The notes below the pieces were generated by a model. It did not search any database and had not been told where the DNA came from. It saw nothing but the letters and a program-made list of their open reading frames with translations. This document shows, piece after piece, positions 18,447 to 25,782 of a DNA stretch of 64,000 nucleotides. Position 1 is the stretch's first letter. Each line of letters opens with the position of its first letter. The DNA comes from Lysinibacillus telephonicus (GTDB lineage: Bacteria > Bacillota > Bacilli > Bacillales_A > Planococcaceae), in assembly GCF_003966145.1 (NCBI RefSeq), contig NZ_RXNR01000019.1, positions 1 to 64,000 of the forward strand, read 5' to 3'. The translations under genes and the position numbers were made by a program.

Positions 18447-18964
18447 ATTTTCCCCCTCATTTCTGCCATTAAAAATTCCATATACTGTGCTTTATCATGA
18501 ATTGAAAAAGTTGGGTAATCTAGTGACTTGTCTAGTGGATAGGTTGGCCAATAGATTACGCAGCTGATATTGGACACTTTTTGAAGTAAAACTTGATCTT
18601 CTATTGTTCGCAAAAGGACAACCTTTGGATAGTGTTCGTTCTTATATCCTTCAATCAATATGATGTCCATTTTAAAAGAAGCATAAATTGCTAGTATTTC
18701 GTCAAGTTGCCAGTTGCTACGATGAATACTCATACGCAAAGTACCATCTCCTTCAACTGCTGCTATCCTTGCCCCAGCCTGCTCATGACGAACGCTATCT
18801 TTTGAATCGTTCATAGGAATACCACCATGTCCATGATGCTTTATTGTTCCTATTTTTAGACCTTCAGCAGTAGCTTGTCTAATAAGTTGTTCCATTAGCG
18901 TCGTTTTTCCACTATTTTGATAACCTACTACTTGTATGATTTTATGATGTTGTTCCAAGGCCAC
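18443..18964 (-). CDS. mobB: Molybdopterin-guanine dinucleotide biosynthesis adaptor protein
   Basis: A 173-residue GTP-binding P-loop protein (GYQNSGKTTL at about residues 14-23; IKHHGHGG switch region; IILIEGYKNEHYPK near 103) that assists MobA in making the guanine dinucleotide cofactor needed by both formate dehydrogenases. The reading frame begins inside the 3' end of moeA (37-bp overlap) and ends at the moaE start, so coupling is likely. No other good in-frame start is seen. Confidence 0.93.
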   Translation of the reverse strand: MALEQHHKIIQVVGYQNSGKTTLMEQLIRQATAEGLKIGTIKHHGHGGIPMNDSKDSVRHEQAGARIAAVEGDGTLRMSIHRSNWQLDEILAIYASFKMDIILIEGYKNEHYPKVVLLRTIEDQVLLQKVSNISCVIYWPTYPLDKSLDYPTFSIHDKAQYMEFLMAEMRGKI

Positions 18965-20217
18965 TCACTTCCTTGCAAATCTTCCAACAATAACACATCT
19001 ATTTGCATTCCTTTTTCGTATCCCCGGGATCCTCCAGGAAGTACAATAAAGGCATTCGCTTCCACTAAGGAAGAAACCGCGCTCGATTTATCAAAACCAG
19101 AAGGAACTGCAACTAATTGTCCATTATCGTATGAAACTGTTGCACGGACAAAACGAGTAAATGGATTCGCTTTTGTAAAATCGGCACCTAAAACAGCCGA
19201 CGCTCTCCGTAAATGTGGCTGCTTATTACTAAATGCTGTGCGAATTATTGGACGAACAAATAATTCAAAACCAACATAGCAAGCGGAAGGATTACCTGAA
19301 AGTCCAAATAAAACTTTCCCGTCTCTAGTCGCCACAGTTGTTACACTCCCTGGCCGCATTGCTACTTTATTAAACAATACTTTTGCATCAATTGCTTCAT
19401 AAATTGCTGGCAAGTAATCATAGTCACCTACAGAAACGCCTCCTGTAGTAATTAATAGATCTACTTCCTGTAAGGCGTTTTTAACAACATCAATACATAC
19501 ATTCAAATCATCGCTAAATTTCCCAAAGTATTTGGCGCTTGCTCCAGCACGTTCAATTTGAGCCATAATCATATACGCATTACTATTTCGAATTTTGCCT
19601 GGTTGTAGTGATTCCGCTGGTTCGAGCAACTCACTCCCGGTTGCAATGACACCTACAATCGGTTTTCGAAAAACAGGAACTTGATCGTAACCGAAAGTAG
19701 CAAGTAAAGCTATAGCACCTGGATTAATATATTGTCCTTTTTCTAAAAGGATGGCCCCTTTTTGAACGTCCTCTCCCTTGTAGGAAATATTTGTTCCTGC
19801 TTCAAAAGTCCGTTTAATGGACATATACATCTCGTTATTTTCTTCAAAGGTATGTGCTAATTCTAGCATGACAACTGCGTCACACCCTTTTGGGATAGGG
19901 GCACCCGTCATTATGCGAACTGCTTCTAGGTAACCAACTGTTTCTTCAAAAACAAAGCCTGCACCAATTTCTCCAACAACTTTAAAGGTTACTGGATGAT
20001 CTGAACTTGCTTCTAGACTATCGATTGAACGAATAGCAAATCCATCATAAGGTGAACGATCAAAAGCTGGAACATCAGCATCTGCAGCGACATCTTCTGC
20101 AAGAAAACGCCCATGGGCTTGTAGTAATGGGACAATTTCTTTTTTTTCTTGAAATGCAAATTCCATCACACGTTGAACAGCTTCCCCTACTGCGATTGGT
20201 TTTCTTTTTTCTAACAT
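18928..20217 (-). CDS. moeA: Molybdopterin molybdenumtransferase
   Basis: Inserts molybdate into adenylated molybdopterin. The 429-residue protein starts MLEKRKPIAVGEA, contains the substrate loop FDRSPYDGFAIR near residue 60, and the MoCF domain GGVSVGDYDYLP near 250. The ATG at 20217 follows AAAGGAGT by 8 nt; the GTG at 20226 touches the Shine-Dalgarno and was rejected. It is 13 bp after moeB and overlaps mobB. Confidence 0.95.
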   Translation of the reverse strand: MLEKRKPIAVGEAVQRVMEFAFQEKKEIVPLLQAHGRFLAEDVAADADVPAFDRSPYDGFAIRSIDSLEASSDHPVTFKVVGEIGAGFVFEETVGYLEAVRIMTGAPIPKGCDAVVMLELAHTFEENNEMYMSIKRTFEAGTNISYKGEDVQKGAILLEKGQYINPGAIALLATFGYDQVPVFRKPIVGVIATGSELLEPAESLQPGKIRNSNAYMIMAQIERAGASAKYFGKFSDDLNVCIDVVKNALQEVDLLITTGGVSVGDYDYLPAIYEAIDAKVLFNKVAMRPGSVTTVATRDGKVLFGLSGNPSACYVGFELFVRPIIRTAFSNKQPHLRRASAVLGADFTKANPFTRFVRATVSYDNGQLVAVPSGFDKSSAVSSLVEANAFIVLPGGSRGYEKGMQIDVLLLEDLQGSEWPWNNIIKSYK

Positions 20218-20230
20218 CAGGTACACTCCT

Positions 20231-21247
20231 TTATCCTAATAAACGATAATAAATGCTTTTAGCTTTTTGTATATCCTGTATACCATGAATGACCACTCGT
20301 CCATCTTGGAAAACGACCACCCGATAATCTGGTGTTTGACAAGAGAGTAAATAAGGATTTATTTGTATTTCACCATAAGGGCGAAGTTGAACAGCGAGCT
20401 GCTCTAAATTATAGTGAGTAGGTTTAGGTGGACGAATTTGTACGGCATCTCTACCACATAAAGTTTCTAGTTTTGTTCGATTTTCATAGGATAAGTACGG
20501 AAATGTGGGGTTATGACCACAAGAGGGACAATCATCATTGCGCATTTTTTCCACATTTATTTCATAATGTTGATTTTTCCAAACGTCAAAAGTTAAGTAG
20601 GATTTTCGTCTTGCATCTTCATCACCTACTAAAAGTTTTAATGCTTCTGCTACTTGATACGCTGCTACGATTTGAACAGTTGGACTTATAATCCCTACCG
20701 TATCACATGTCATCCCTGTGTTGGGCATCACTTTTAGCAAACAATGTAAGCAAGGTGTTTTGCCTGGCACTATCGTATAAGTCGCACCATAACTGCTAAC
20801 ACAAGACCCATAAACCCATGGAATTTGATATTTTTGGGCAAGATCATTCATCATAAAGCGAACATCAAAATTATCCGTTGCGTCTATCATAATATCTACA
20901 TCTTCAAGCAGTTCTTGTAATTGCTCCGTACTTGCATCAACAATCAATGCGTTAATGTTCACAGTTGAGTTAATACTTTGAAGCCTTTTTTTTGCAGCGA
21001 TGGCTTTTGGAACTTTTTCTTTGGCATCTTGTTCGGTATACAGTTGCTGTCTTTGTAAATTACTCCACTCTACATAATCACGATCAATAATCGTCAACTT
21101 TCCAACGCCTGCTCTAACTAAAGCTTCTGCACTGGCACTGCCCAATGCACCGACACCTATGATTAAAACATGCTTTTCTTTTAGTAATTGCTGTCCTTTT
21201 TCACCGATTGGACTGAATAATTGTTGTCTAGAATATCTATTATCCAT
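20231..21247 (-). CDS. moeB: MoaD-adenylating protein (MoeB/ThiF family)
   Basis: A 338-residue E1-like enzyme that adenylates the MoaD C-terminus. Nucleotide motif GVGALGSASAEAL at about residues 30-42, the DATDNF motif near 122, zinc knuckles CLHC and CPSCG, and the conserved Cys in GMTCDTVGI. The C-terminal 70 residues are an extra domain beyond the minimal family size. The start is placed at ATG 21247 (MDNRYSRQ), which matches the family. A frame extension to 21334 is probably untranslated. It is divergent from moaB. Confidence 0.9.
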   Translation of the reverse strand: MDNRYSRQQLFSPIGEKGQQLLKEKHVLIIGVGALGSASAEALVRAGVGKLTIIDRDYVEWSNLQRQQLYTEQDAKEKVPKAIAAKKRLQSINSTVNINALIVDASTEQLQELLEDVDIMIDATDNFDVRFMMNDLAQKYQIPWVYGSCVSSYGATYTIVPGKTPCLHCLLKVMPNTGMTCDTVGIISPTVQIVAAYQVAEALKLLVGDEDARRKSYLTFDVWKNQHYEINVEKMRNDDCPSCGHNPTFPYLSYENRTKLETLCGRDAVQIRPPKPTHYNLEQLAVQLRPYGEIQINPYLLSCQTPDYRVVVFQDGRVVIHGIQDIQKAKSIYYRLLG

Positions 21248-21369
21248 AAAGTATTTTGCCTTTCTTTCTATGAATTTTCGTTTGACCTTTTCATTTATAG
21301 CATTATAATAAAAGCATTGTTTTTCAATAAACACTAAATTTTAACTCTTTAAAAAGGAGGTCCCTTGCC

Positions 21370-21864
21370 TTGCACCCTACACATAACCAACTTCCTATAG
21401 TGGCTGCCATTTTAACAGTAAGTGATACACGCACAAAGGTGGATGATCTCGGTGGTCAACGAATTCAATCGCTCCTTCAAGAAGCTTCATTTGAAGTAAT
21501 GGACTACCAAATATCAAAAGATGAACCATCTGATATATCAAAGCATGTATTAAAATGGTGTGAAAATCAAACAATCAATACAATCATCATCACAGGTGGC
21601 ACAGGATTTACACCTAGAGATCAAACTTACGACACCATTGTCCCCCTTTTTGAAAAAGAAATGACGGGGTTTGGAGAATTGTTTCGTTCATTAAGCTATG
21701 AAGAAATCGGTCCAAAAGCTATGTTCAGCCGTGCCACAGCCGGCAGTCGCGCTAAATCCGCCATTTATGTATTGCCAGGTTCCGTCAATGCAGTGACACT
21801 TGCTATGACAAAACTAATTCTTCCGACTGTTCAACATTTTGTTGGTGAGTTGAATCGCCTATGA
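21370..21864 (+). CDS. moaB: Molybdopterin adenylyltransferase-like protein
   Basis: A 164-residue MogA/MoaB-fold protein with the signature GGTGFTPRDQTYD near residue 75, which binds molybdopterin and ATP in the adenylation step before MoeA. It starts at a TTG (21370) eight nt after a full AAAGGAGGT; no ATG is available. First gene of the rightward set moaB-mobA-moaC, with a four-base overlap to mobA. The 122-bp divergent space to moeB must hold promoters for both arms of the cofactor cluster. Confidence 0.92.
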   Translation: MHPTHNQLPIVAAILTVSDTRTKVDDLGGQRIQSLLQEASFEVMDYQISKDEPSDISKHVLKWCENQTINTIIITGGTGFTPRDQTYDTIVPLFEKEMTGFGELFRSLSYEEIGPKAMFSRATAGSRAKSAIYVLPGSVNAVTLAMTKLILPTVQHFVGELNRL

Positions 21865-22451
21865 AAATTGCTGGAGTTGTCTTAGCTGGCGGTCAATCTT
21901 CAAGGTATGGCCAACCAAAAATGTTTGAATTGTTCGCTGGTCAGCCTTTGTATAAAAACAGTCTCATTGCCTTACAACACAGTCGGCTAGAACCTTTAAT
22001 TATCGCTACGAATGCTAGCTTGCAAAAGAAGTTTGCAGAAGAACACACCCAAATGATCATTGAAAAACAGCCTCATCAAGGACCACTGTCTGCATTGCAA
22101 AACATCATGACAAATTTTCCAGATAATGAATGGTTTTTTGTAGTAGCCAGTGATATGCCTTATATGAATGCAGATTTTGTCCAAACTATGCTTACATATA
22201 TCGATGACCGATATGATGCGATTGTTCCTAAACAAGATTCAAGATTACAACCTCTTGCTGCTCTTTATCGTCGCACTGCTTTACCAATAGCAAATCTATT
22301 AATCCAACAAAACAAAAGAAGTATGAAAGCCTTGTTAGATCAAGTGCGAGTTTGTTATGTTGAATTCGAAGAAGAAAACTCAACATTTATCAATATCAAT
22401 ACTCAACTAGATTGGGCACAAACAGTTAAAAAGGAGTCTAATTATGAATAA
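21861..22451 (+). CDS. mobA: Molybdenum cofactor guanylyltransferase
   Basis: Transfers GMP to Mo-molybdopterin to form the guanine dinucleotide cofactor. The 196-residue nucleotidyltransferase has the N-terminal motif [13 protein letters not shown] and the metal-binding ASDMPYM segment near residue 93. The ATG overlaps the moaB stop (ATGA) and its own end overlaps moaC by 8 bp, so the three genes are translationally coupled. The guanylated cofactor is the form expected in the two formate dehydrogenases. Confidence 0.94.
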   Translation: MKIAGVVLAGGQSSRYGQPKMFELFAGQPLYKNSLIALQHSRLEPLIIATNASLQKKFAEEHTQMIIEKQPHQGPLSALQNIMTNFPDNEWFFVVASDMPYMNADFVQTMLTYIDDRYDAIVPKQDSRLQPLAALYRRTALPIANLLIQQNKRSMKALLDQVRVCYVEFEEENSTFININTQLDWAQTVKKESNYE

Positions 22452-22926
22452 ATTTACCCACTGGAACGAAGAAGGTCGTCCTAAAATGGTCGACATTTCA
22501 GAAAAAGAAATTACAGAACGTACAGCAATTGCTCGCAGTACAATATCTTTATCCGATGAAGTCTATCAAGCTATCCAACAAGGCGGCATCAAAAAAGGTG
22601 ATCCTACGCAAGTAGCACAAATTGCTGGGATAATGGGCGCCAAAAAAACGGCTGATATTATCCCAATGTGTCATCCGATTATGTTGCAAGGAACAGATTT
22701 CCAATTTGAATATAGCAAAGCCGACGTTGGATATGAACTACACATTCAAGCTACTGTAAAATGTAGTGGTAAAACAGGCGTTGAAATGGAAGCTCTAACG
22801 GCTGTATCCATTGCGGCATTGACTTTTTACGATATGTGTAAAGCTGTTGATAAAAATATGGTTATTAAAGAAACATATCTTGTACAAAAAACGGGTGGAA
22901 AAAGCGGCACCTTTACCCGTAAATAA
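22444..22926 (+). CDS. moaC: Cyclic pyranopterin monophosphate synthase
   Basis: Acts with MoaA in the first steps from GTP to cyclic pyranopterin monophosphate. The 160-residue protein has the family hallmarks: PKMVDIS near residue 13, IIPMCHPI near 75, and [11 protein letters not shown] near 115, which supply the active-site Lys/His/Glu set. AAAAGGAG precedes the ATG, which lies within the mobA end. It converges on moaA with a shared terminator between them. Confidence 0.95.
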   Translation: MNKFTHWNEEGRPKMVDISEKEITERTAIARSTISLSDEVYQAIQQGGIKKGDPTQVAQIAGIMGAKKTADIIPMCHPIMLQGTDFQFEYSKADVGYELHIQATVKCSGKTGVEMEALTAVSIAALTFYDMCKAVDKNMVIKETYLVQKTGGKSGTFTRK

Positions 22927-22928
22927 AC

Positions 22929-22964
22929 AAAAAAAATCCGGCATTTTGTTGCCGATTTTTTTTG
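22929..22964. terminator. Shared bidirectional terminator between moaC and moaA
   Basis: An A run, the stem ATCCGGCA / TGCCG-AT, and a T run of eight, only 42 bp between the two converging stop codons. Works in both directions. Confidence 0.88.
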
Positions 22965-22967
22965 TTT

Positions 22968-23984
22968 TTAACCACCGATGTGCGACATTTCGATTTTGGA
23001 TTTTTTCCTTTTTTCCATCGTCTGTTCATTTCGTTCATCTGAATAGCGGTCAGTTCTATTTTCCCACACATTTGAAATGCATTGGATGATGGATGCATCA
23101 TCTTCCCCATTTCTTAATAATTCGCGTAGATCTGTTCCATCTGTTGCGAATAAACAAGTATATAATTTTCCTTCTGCTGAAATACGGGCACGTGAACAAG
23201 ATGAACAGAAAGAATCGGTTACAGATGATATAACACCGATTTCACCTTGATTATCTTGATATTGAAAACGGGTTGCAACTTCCCCTTTATAATTAGGCTC
23301 AACAGGTTTCAATGGAGAAATTTGTTGCACTTGTTCAAGAATTTCCTTCTTCGACACAACGTCATCCATTTTCCAACCATTTGAGTTGCCTACATCCATA
23401 TATTCGATAAAACGAAGAATATGTTGTTTTTCTTTAAAAAATTGGGCCATTGTAACAATATCTTGTTCATTTTTTCCTTTTTGAACAACCATATTAATCT
23501 TCACTTGTAAGCCTGCTTCTGCGGCCTTTTCAATACCTTCTAATACGGTTTTCACTTTTCCGCGATGACCATTCATTTCGAAAAAACGTTCTTCATTTAG
23601 CGAATCTAGGCTAACTGAAACTCTCGATAATCCTGCTTTTGCCAAATCATGTGCATATTTTTTCAATAAAGTGCCATTTGTTGTTAAAGCAATATCCTCT
23701 ACTCCATCAATACGATTAATGCGTTCAATTAAAGTTGGCAAATCACGACGCAGTAAAGGCTCACCACCTGTAATCCGTATTTTTTTTACACCTAATGAGA
23801 CAAAAATCTTTACTAATCGTTCGATTTCTTCAAAACTCAATATTTTTTCGGAAGGTAAAAAAGCAAAATCTGGGCCAAATATTTCTGCAGGCATGCAATA
23901 TTGACAGCGAAAATTACAACGGTCTGTTACTGATATCCTTAAATCTCTTAGCGGTCTTTGAAATTGATCTTGTAGATTAGTAAT
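22968..23984 (-). CDS. moaA: GTP 3',8-cyclase (radical SAM), apparently starting at ATT
   Basis: Radical-SAM enzyme that begins cofactor synthesis from GTP. The first in-frame ATG (23894) lies after the radical-SAM cysteines, so a gene starting there would be dead. The frame is open upstream to an ATT at 23984, seven nt after GAAGGAG. From there the 338-residue protein begins [19 protein letters not shown], the expected MoaA N-terminus, with Cys23, Cys27 and Cys30 (CNFRCQYC). The second cluster ([18 protein letters not shown]) and the C-terminal Gly-Gly (SHIGG) are intact. No ATG, GTG or TTG lies between the upstream stop and the cysteines. It follows fdhD after 21 bp. Confidence 0.9.
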   Translation of the reverse strand: MTNLQDQFQRPLRDLRISVTDRCNFRCQYCMPAEIFGPDFAFLPSEKILSFEEIERLVKIFVSLGVKKIRITGGEPLLRRDLPTLIERINRIDGVEDIALTTNGTLLKKYAHDLAKAGLSRVSVSLDSLNEERFFEMNGHRGKVKTVLEGIEKAAEAGLQVKINMVVQKGKNEQDIVTMAQFFKEKQHILRFIEYMDVGNSNGWKMDDVVSKKEILEQVQQISPLKPVEPNYKGEVATRFQYQDNQGEIGVISSVTDSFCSSCSRARISAEGKLYTCLFATDGTDLRELLRNGEDDASIIQCISNVWENRTDRYSDERNEQTMEKRKKSKIEMSHIGG

Positions 23985-24005
23985 TTTTAATCTCCTTCTT
24001 TCATA

Positions 24006-24809
24006 TTAATGGGTTGGTTCAGGTAATATAATACGCTCTTTATGTGTATAAATATTAAGGGTATTTTGACGAATAAAGCCAACCGTCGTAATACCTAGTT
24101 GCTCTGCCAATTGCAATGCTAGCTCGGTTGGCGCCGATTTAGATAATACAATCTCACACCCAATTTTTGATACTTTTAGTAAAATCTCCGACGAAATCCT
24201 TCCACTGAATACGATAATTTTACCTTTCATGCTAATGTCATTTCGTAAGCAATATCCGTAAATTTTATCTAAAGCGTTGTGACGTCCGATATCCATGCGA
24301 CTTAACACAATCCCATTTACATCACATAGCGATGCATTATGCACTCCACCAGTTTTTTGGAATGTAGCAGCCGATTCTTGCATATCCCTCATTAAACGAA
24401 AACAATCATCTGGTGTAATACGAACATGAACATCTTCCATCTTTTTCGATGCTAATGCGTCATTTGCAAAAACAAAACCTTGTCGGCTCATACCACAACA
24501 AGAAGTGATGTAACGCTTGTTTTGAATTTGTTGATAGAAAGGATTAATACGTTTTGTTTTAATATGCACAAACCCTTCTTTTTCTTGATACCAAATATCT
24601 TCAATATCATCAAAACTGCTAATGATTCGCTCCGACGCTAAATATCCTACAACCATATCTTCTACATACTCCGGTGTACAAACCATCGTAACAAATTCTT
24701 GCTGATTAATCTTAACTGTGACAGCGTGTTCTGTCACAACGCTATCCTCTACTTCTAACATTTTATTGTTTTCAATCCGTATAATTTCCCGGTTTACTAT
24801 TTTTTCCAT
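24006..24809 (-). CDS. fdhD: Formate dehydrogenase accessory sulfurtransferase
   Basis: Carries sulfur from a cysteine desulfurase to the bis-MGD cofactor, needed for formate dehydrogenase activity. The 267-residue sequence shows the family core: the persulfide site ITSCCGMSRQG near residue 95, KTGGVHNASLCD near 140, MDIGRHNALDKIYG near 162, and FSGRISSEIL. The neighbours are moaA and a DUF2294 gene, and it lies between the cofactor cluster and the second formate dehydrogenase locus, matching its role. Confidence 0.95.
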   Translation of the reverse strand: MEKIVNREIIRIENNKMLEVEDSVVTEHAVTVKINQQEFVTMVCTPEYVEDMVVGYLASERIISSFDDIEDIWYQEKEGFVHIKTKRINPFYQQIQNKRYITSCCGMSRQGFVFANDALASKKMEDVHVRITPDDCFRLMRDMQESAATFQKTGGVHNASLCDVNGIVLSRMDIGRHNALDKIYGYCLRNDISMKGKIIVFSGRISSEILLKVSKIGCEIVLSKSAPTELALQLAEQLGITTVGFIRQNTLNIYTHKERIILPEPTH

Positions 24810-24821
24810 AAAGGTTCCTCT

Positions 24822-25169
24822 TTATTCACTAATTTTATCCTCAAAAATAAATACTGAAATAGCCAAATCTTCTTCAACTTTAATATCTGAAAATAAATGG
24901 AGCAGTTTTGTACCCATCAATTCTTCCATACCTTCTGGAGTTTTTCTCGAGTATAGCTCTTGAATCATACTTGTCCTTGAAGCATGAACCATTTTTAACC
25001 CTTCTGGTTTACTGGCAATAAATCTTTCTGTTGGTGTCAGATTGCCATACAATGTTGAAACTGCCATGTTTTCTACAAAAACAGTATGAATACGCTCCGG
25101 TCCTTTACCAAATAAATCTTTGCGCAGTTTACGAATAATGTCGTTAAATTCATGCACTTTTTTTGACAT
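24822..25169 (-). CDS. DUF2294 family protein
   Basis: The 115-residue protein has the DUF2294 pattern: DIIRKLRKDLFGKGPERIHTV, the central NLTPTERFIASKPEGLKMV, and a C-terminal ISVFIFED strand. The function of the family is not established. Genes of this type are often found beside fdhD or formate dehydrogenase genes in Bacillales. Twelve bp separate it from fdhD, so they share a transcript that would continue into moaA. Confidence 0.82.
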   Translation of the reverse strand: MSKKVHEFNDIIRKLRKDLFGKGPERIHTVFVENMAVSTLYGNLTPTERFIASKPEGLKMVHASRTSMIQELYSRKTPEGMEELMGTKLLHLFSDIKVEEDLAISVFIFEDKISE

Positions 25170-25320
25170 TTTGACGATTCCCCTTACGTAATTAAACTTT
25201 TTTTATTTTTATTATCGGAGACCACCCTTACAGTTTGTTAATAATATAGCAACTTTTAAAAAATTTAAAGTGAAAGTATTTTTTGATTATTATTACTATT
25301 AACAAAATGCATGATAAATA

Positions 25321-25349
25321 TTGTCCATTTTGAATGTAAACGTTATAAT
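25321..25349 (+). promoter_or_regulatory. Sigma-A promoter of the formate dehydrogenase 2 leader
   Basis: TTGTCC (25321-25326), 17 nt, TATAAT (25344-25349). It points right, 430 bp before the coding region, with an intrinsic terminator in between. The expected start is near 25356. Confidence 0.7.
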
Positions 25350-25355
25350 AGGGTG

Positions 25356-25575
25356 GTTACAAATGGAATTGATTTATTTTGATTCATATGTGACTGTTTT
25401 ACCAAATTAAGGTTGAACTATTCGCATAAGAATCATAATGATTGAATTCTATTATTAAATCTAAAAAAATAAAAGTAGATTGAGTTTTTAGCACGGCTTG
25501 CTAAGAATTTTATCCACCGTGAATAAACAGCATGTAAAATTCATGCCGTTTCATGGTGGATTTTTTTATTTTTTT
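25356..25575 (+). ncRNA. Terminated leader RNA (attenuator or small RNA) upstream of formate dehydrogenase 2
   Basis: The transcript expected from the promoter at 25321-25349 runs about 220 nt to a long hairpin (25512-25561: outer stem ATCCACC/GGTGGAT, inner stem GCATG/CATGC) followed by TTTTTTTATTTTTTT. The hairpin has a T run only on the plus strand, and the neighbouring leftward genes start at 25169, so it can only act on this rightward RNA. A further 207 bp follow before the coding start, including a second TATAAT (25749-25754) without a clear -35. I could not fit the published Moco riboswitch consensus. Attenuation or a separate small RNA are both open. Confidence 0.5.
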
Positions 25576-25782
25576 GAGCATGTCAACAATATGATCACTT
25601 TGTTAATGAGTGTCTTTATCACTTAATAGGGACACGACACGATAAGTCTAGAGAAGAGATTAATTAGACCATTCTTACAATTTATTATCGGGAATAACCA
25701 TCTCAACATACTCTTTTCGGCTTTACCATAAGGATTAACCTAGTGTCATATAATAGTCAAATAGCAAAAGGAGGAATTTACC

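Noticed and set aside
22968-23894. moaA starting at the ATG at 23894
   Set aside because: That start removes the CxxxCxxC radical-SAM cysteines; the ATT at 23984 with an ideal Shine-Dalgarno is preferred.
25363-25410. A 15-codon leader peptide (MELIYFDSYV...) in the formate dehydrogenase 2 leader
   Set aside because: The ATG is only about seven nt from the expected transcription start and has no ribosome binding site in the RNA; no codon run suggests attenuation.
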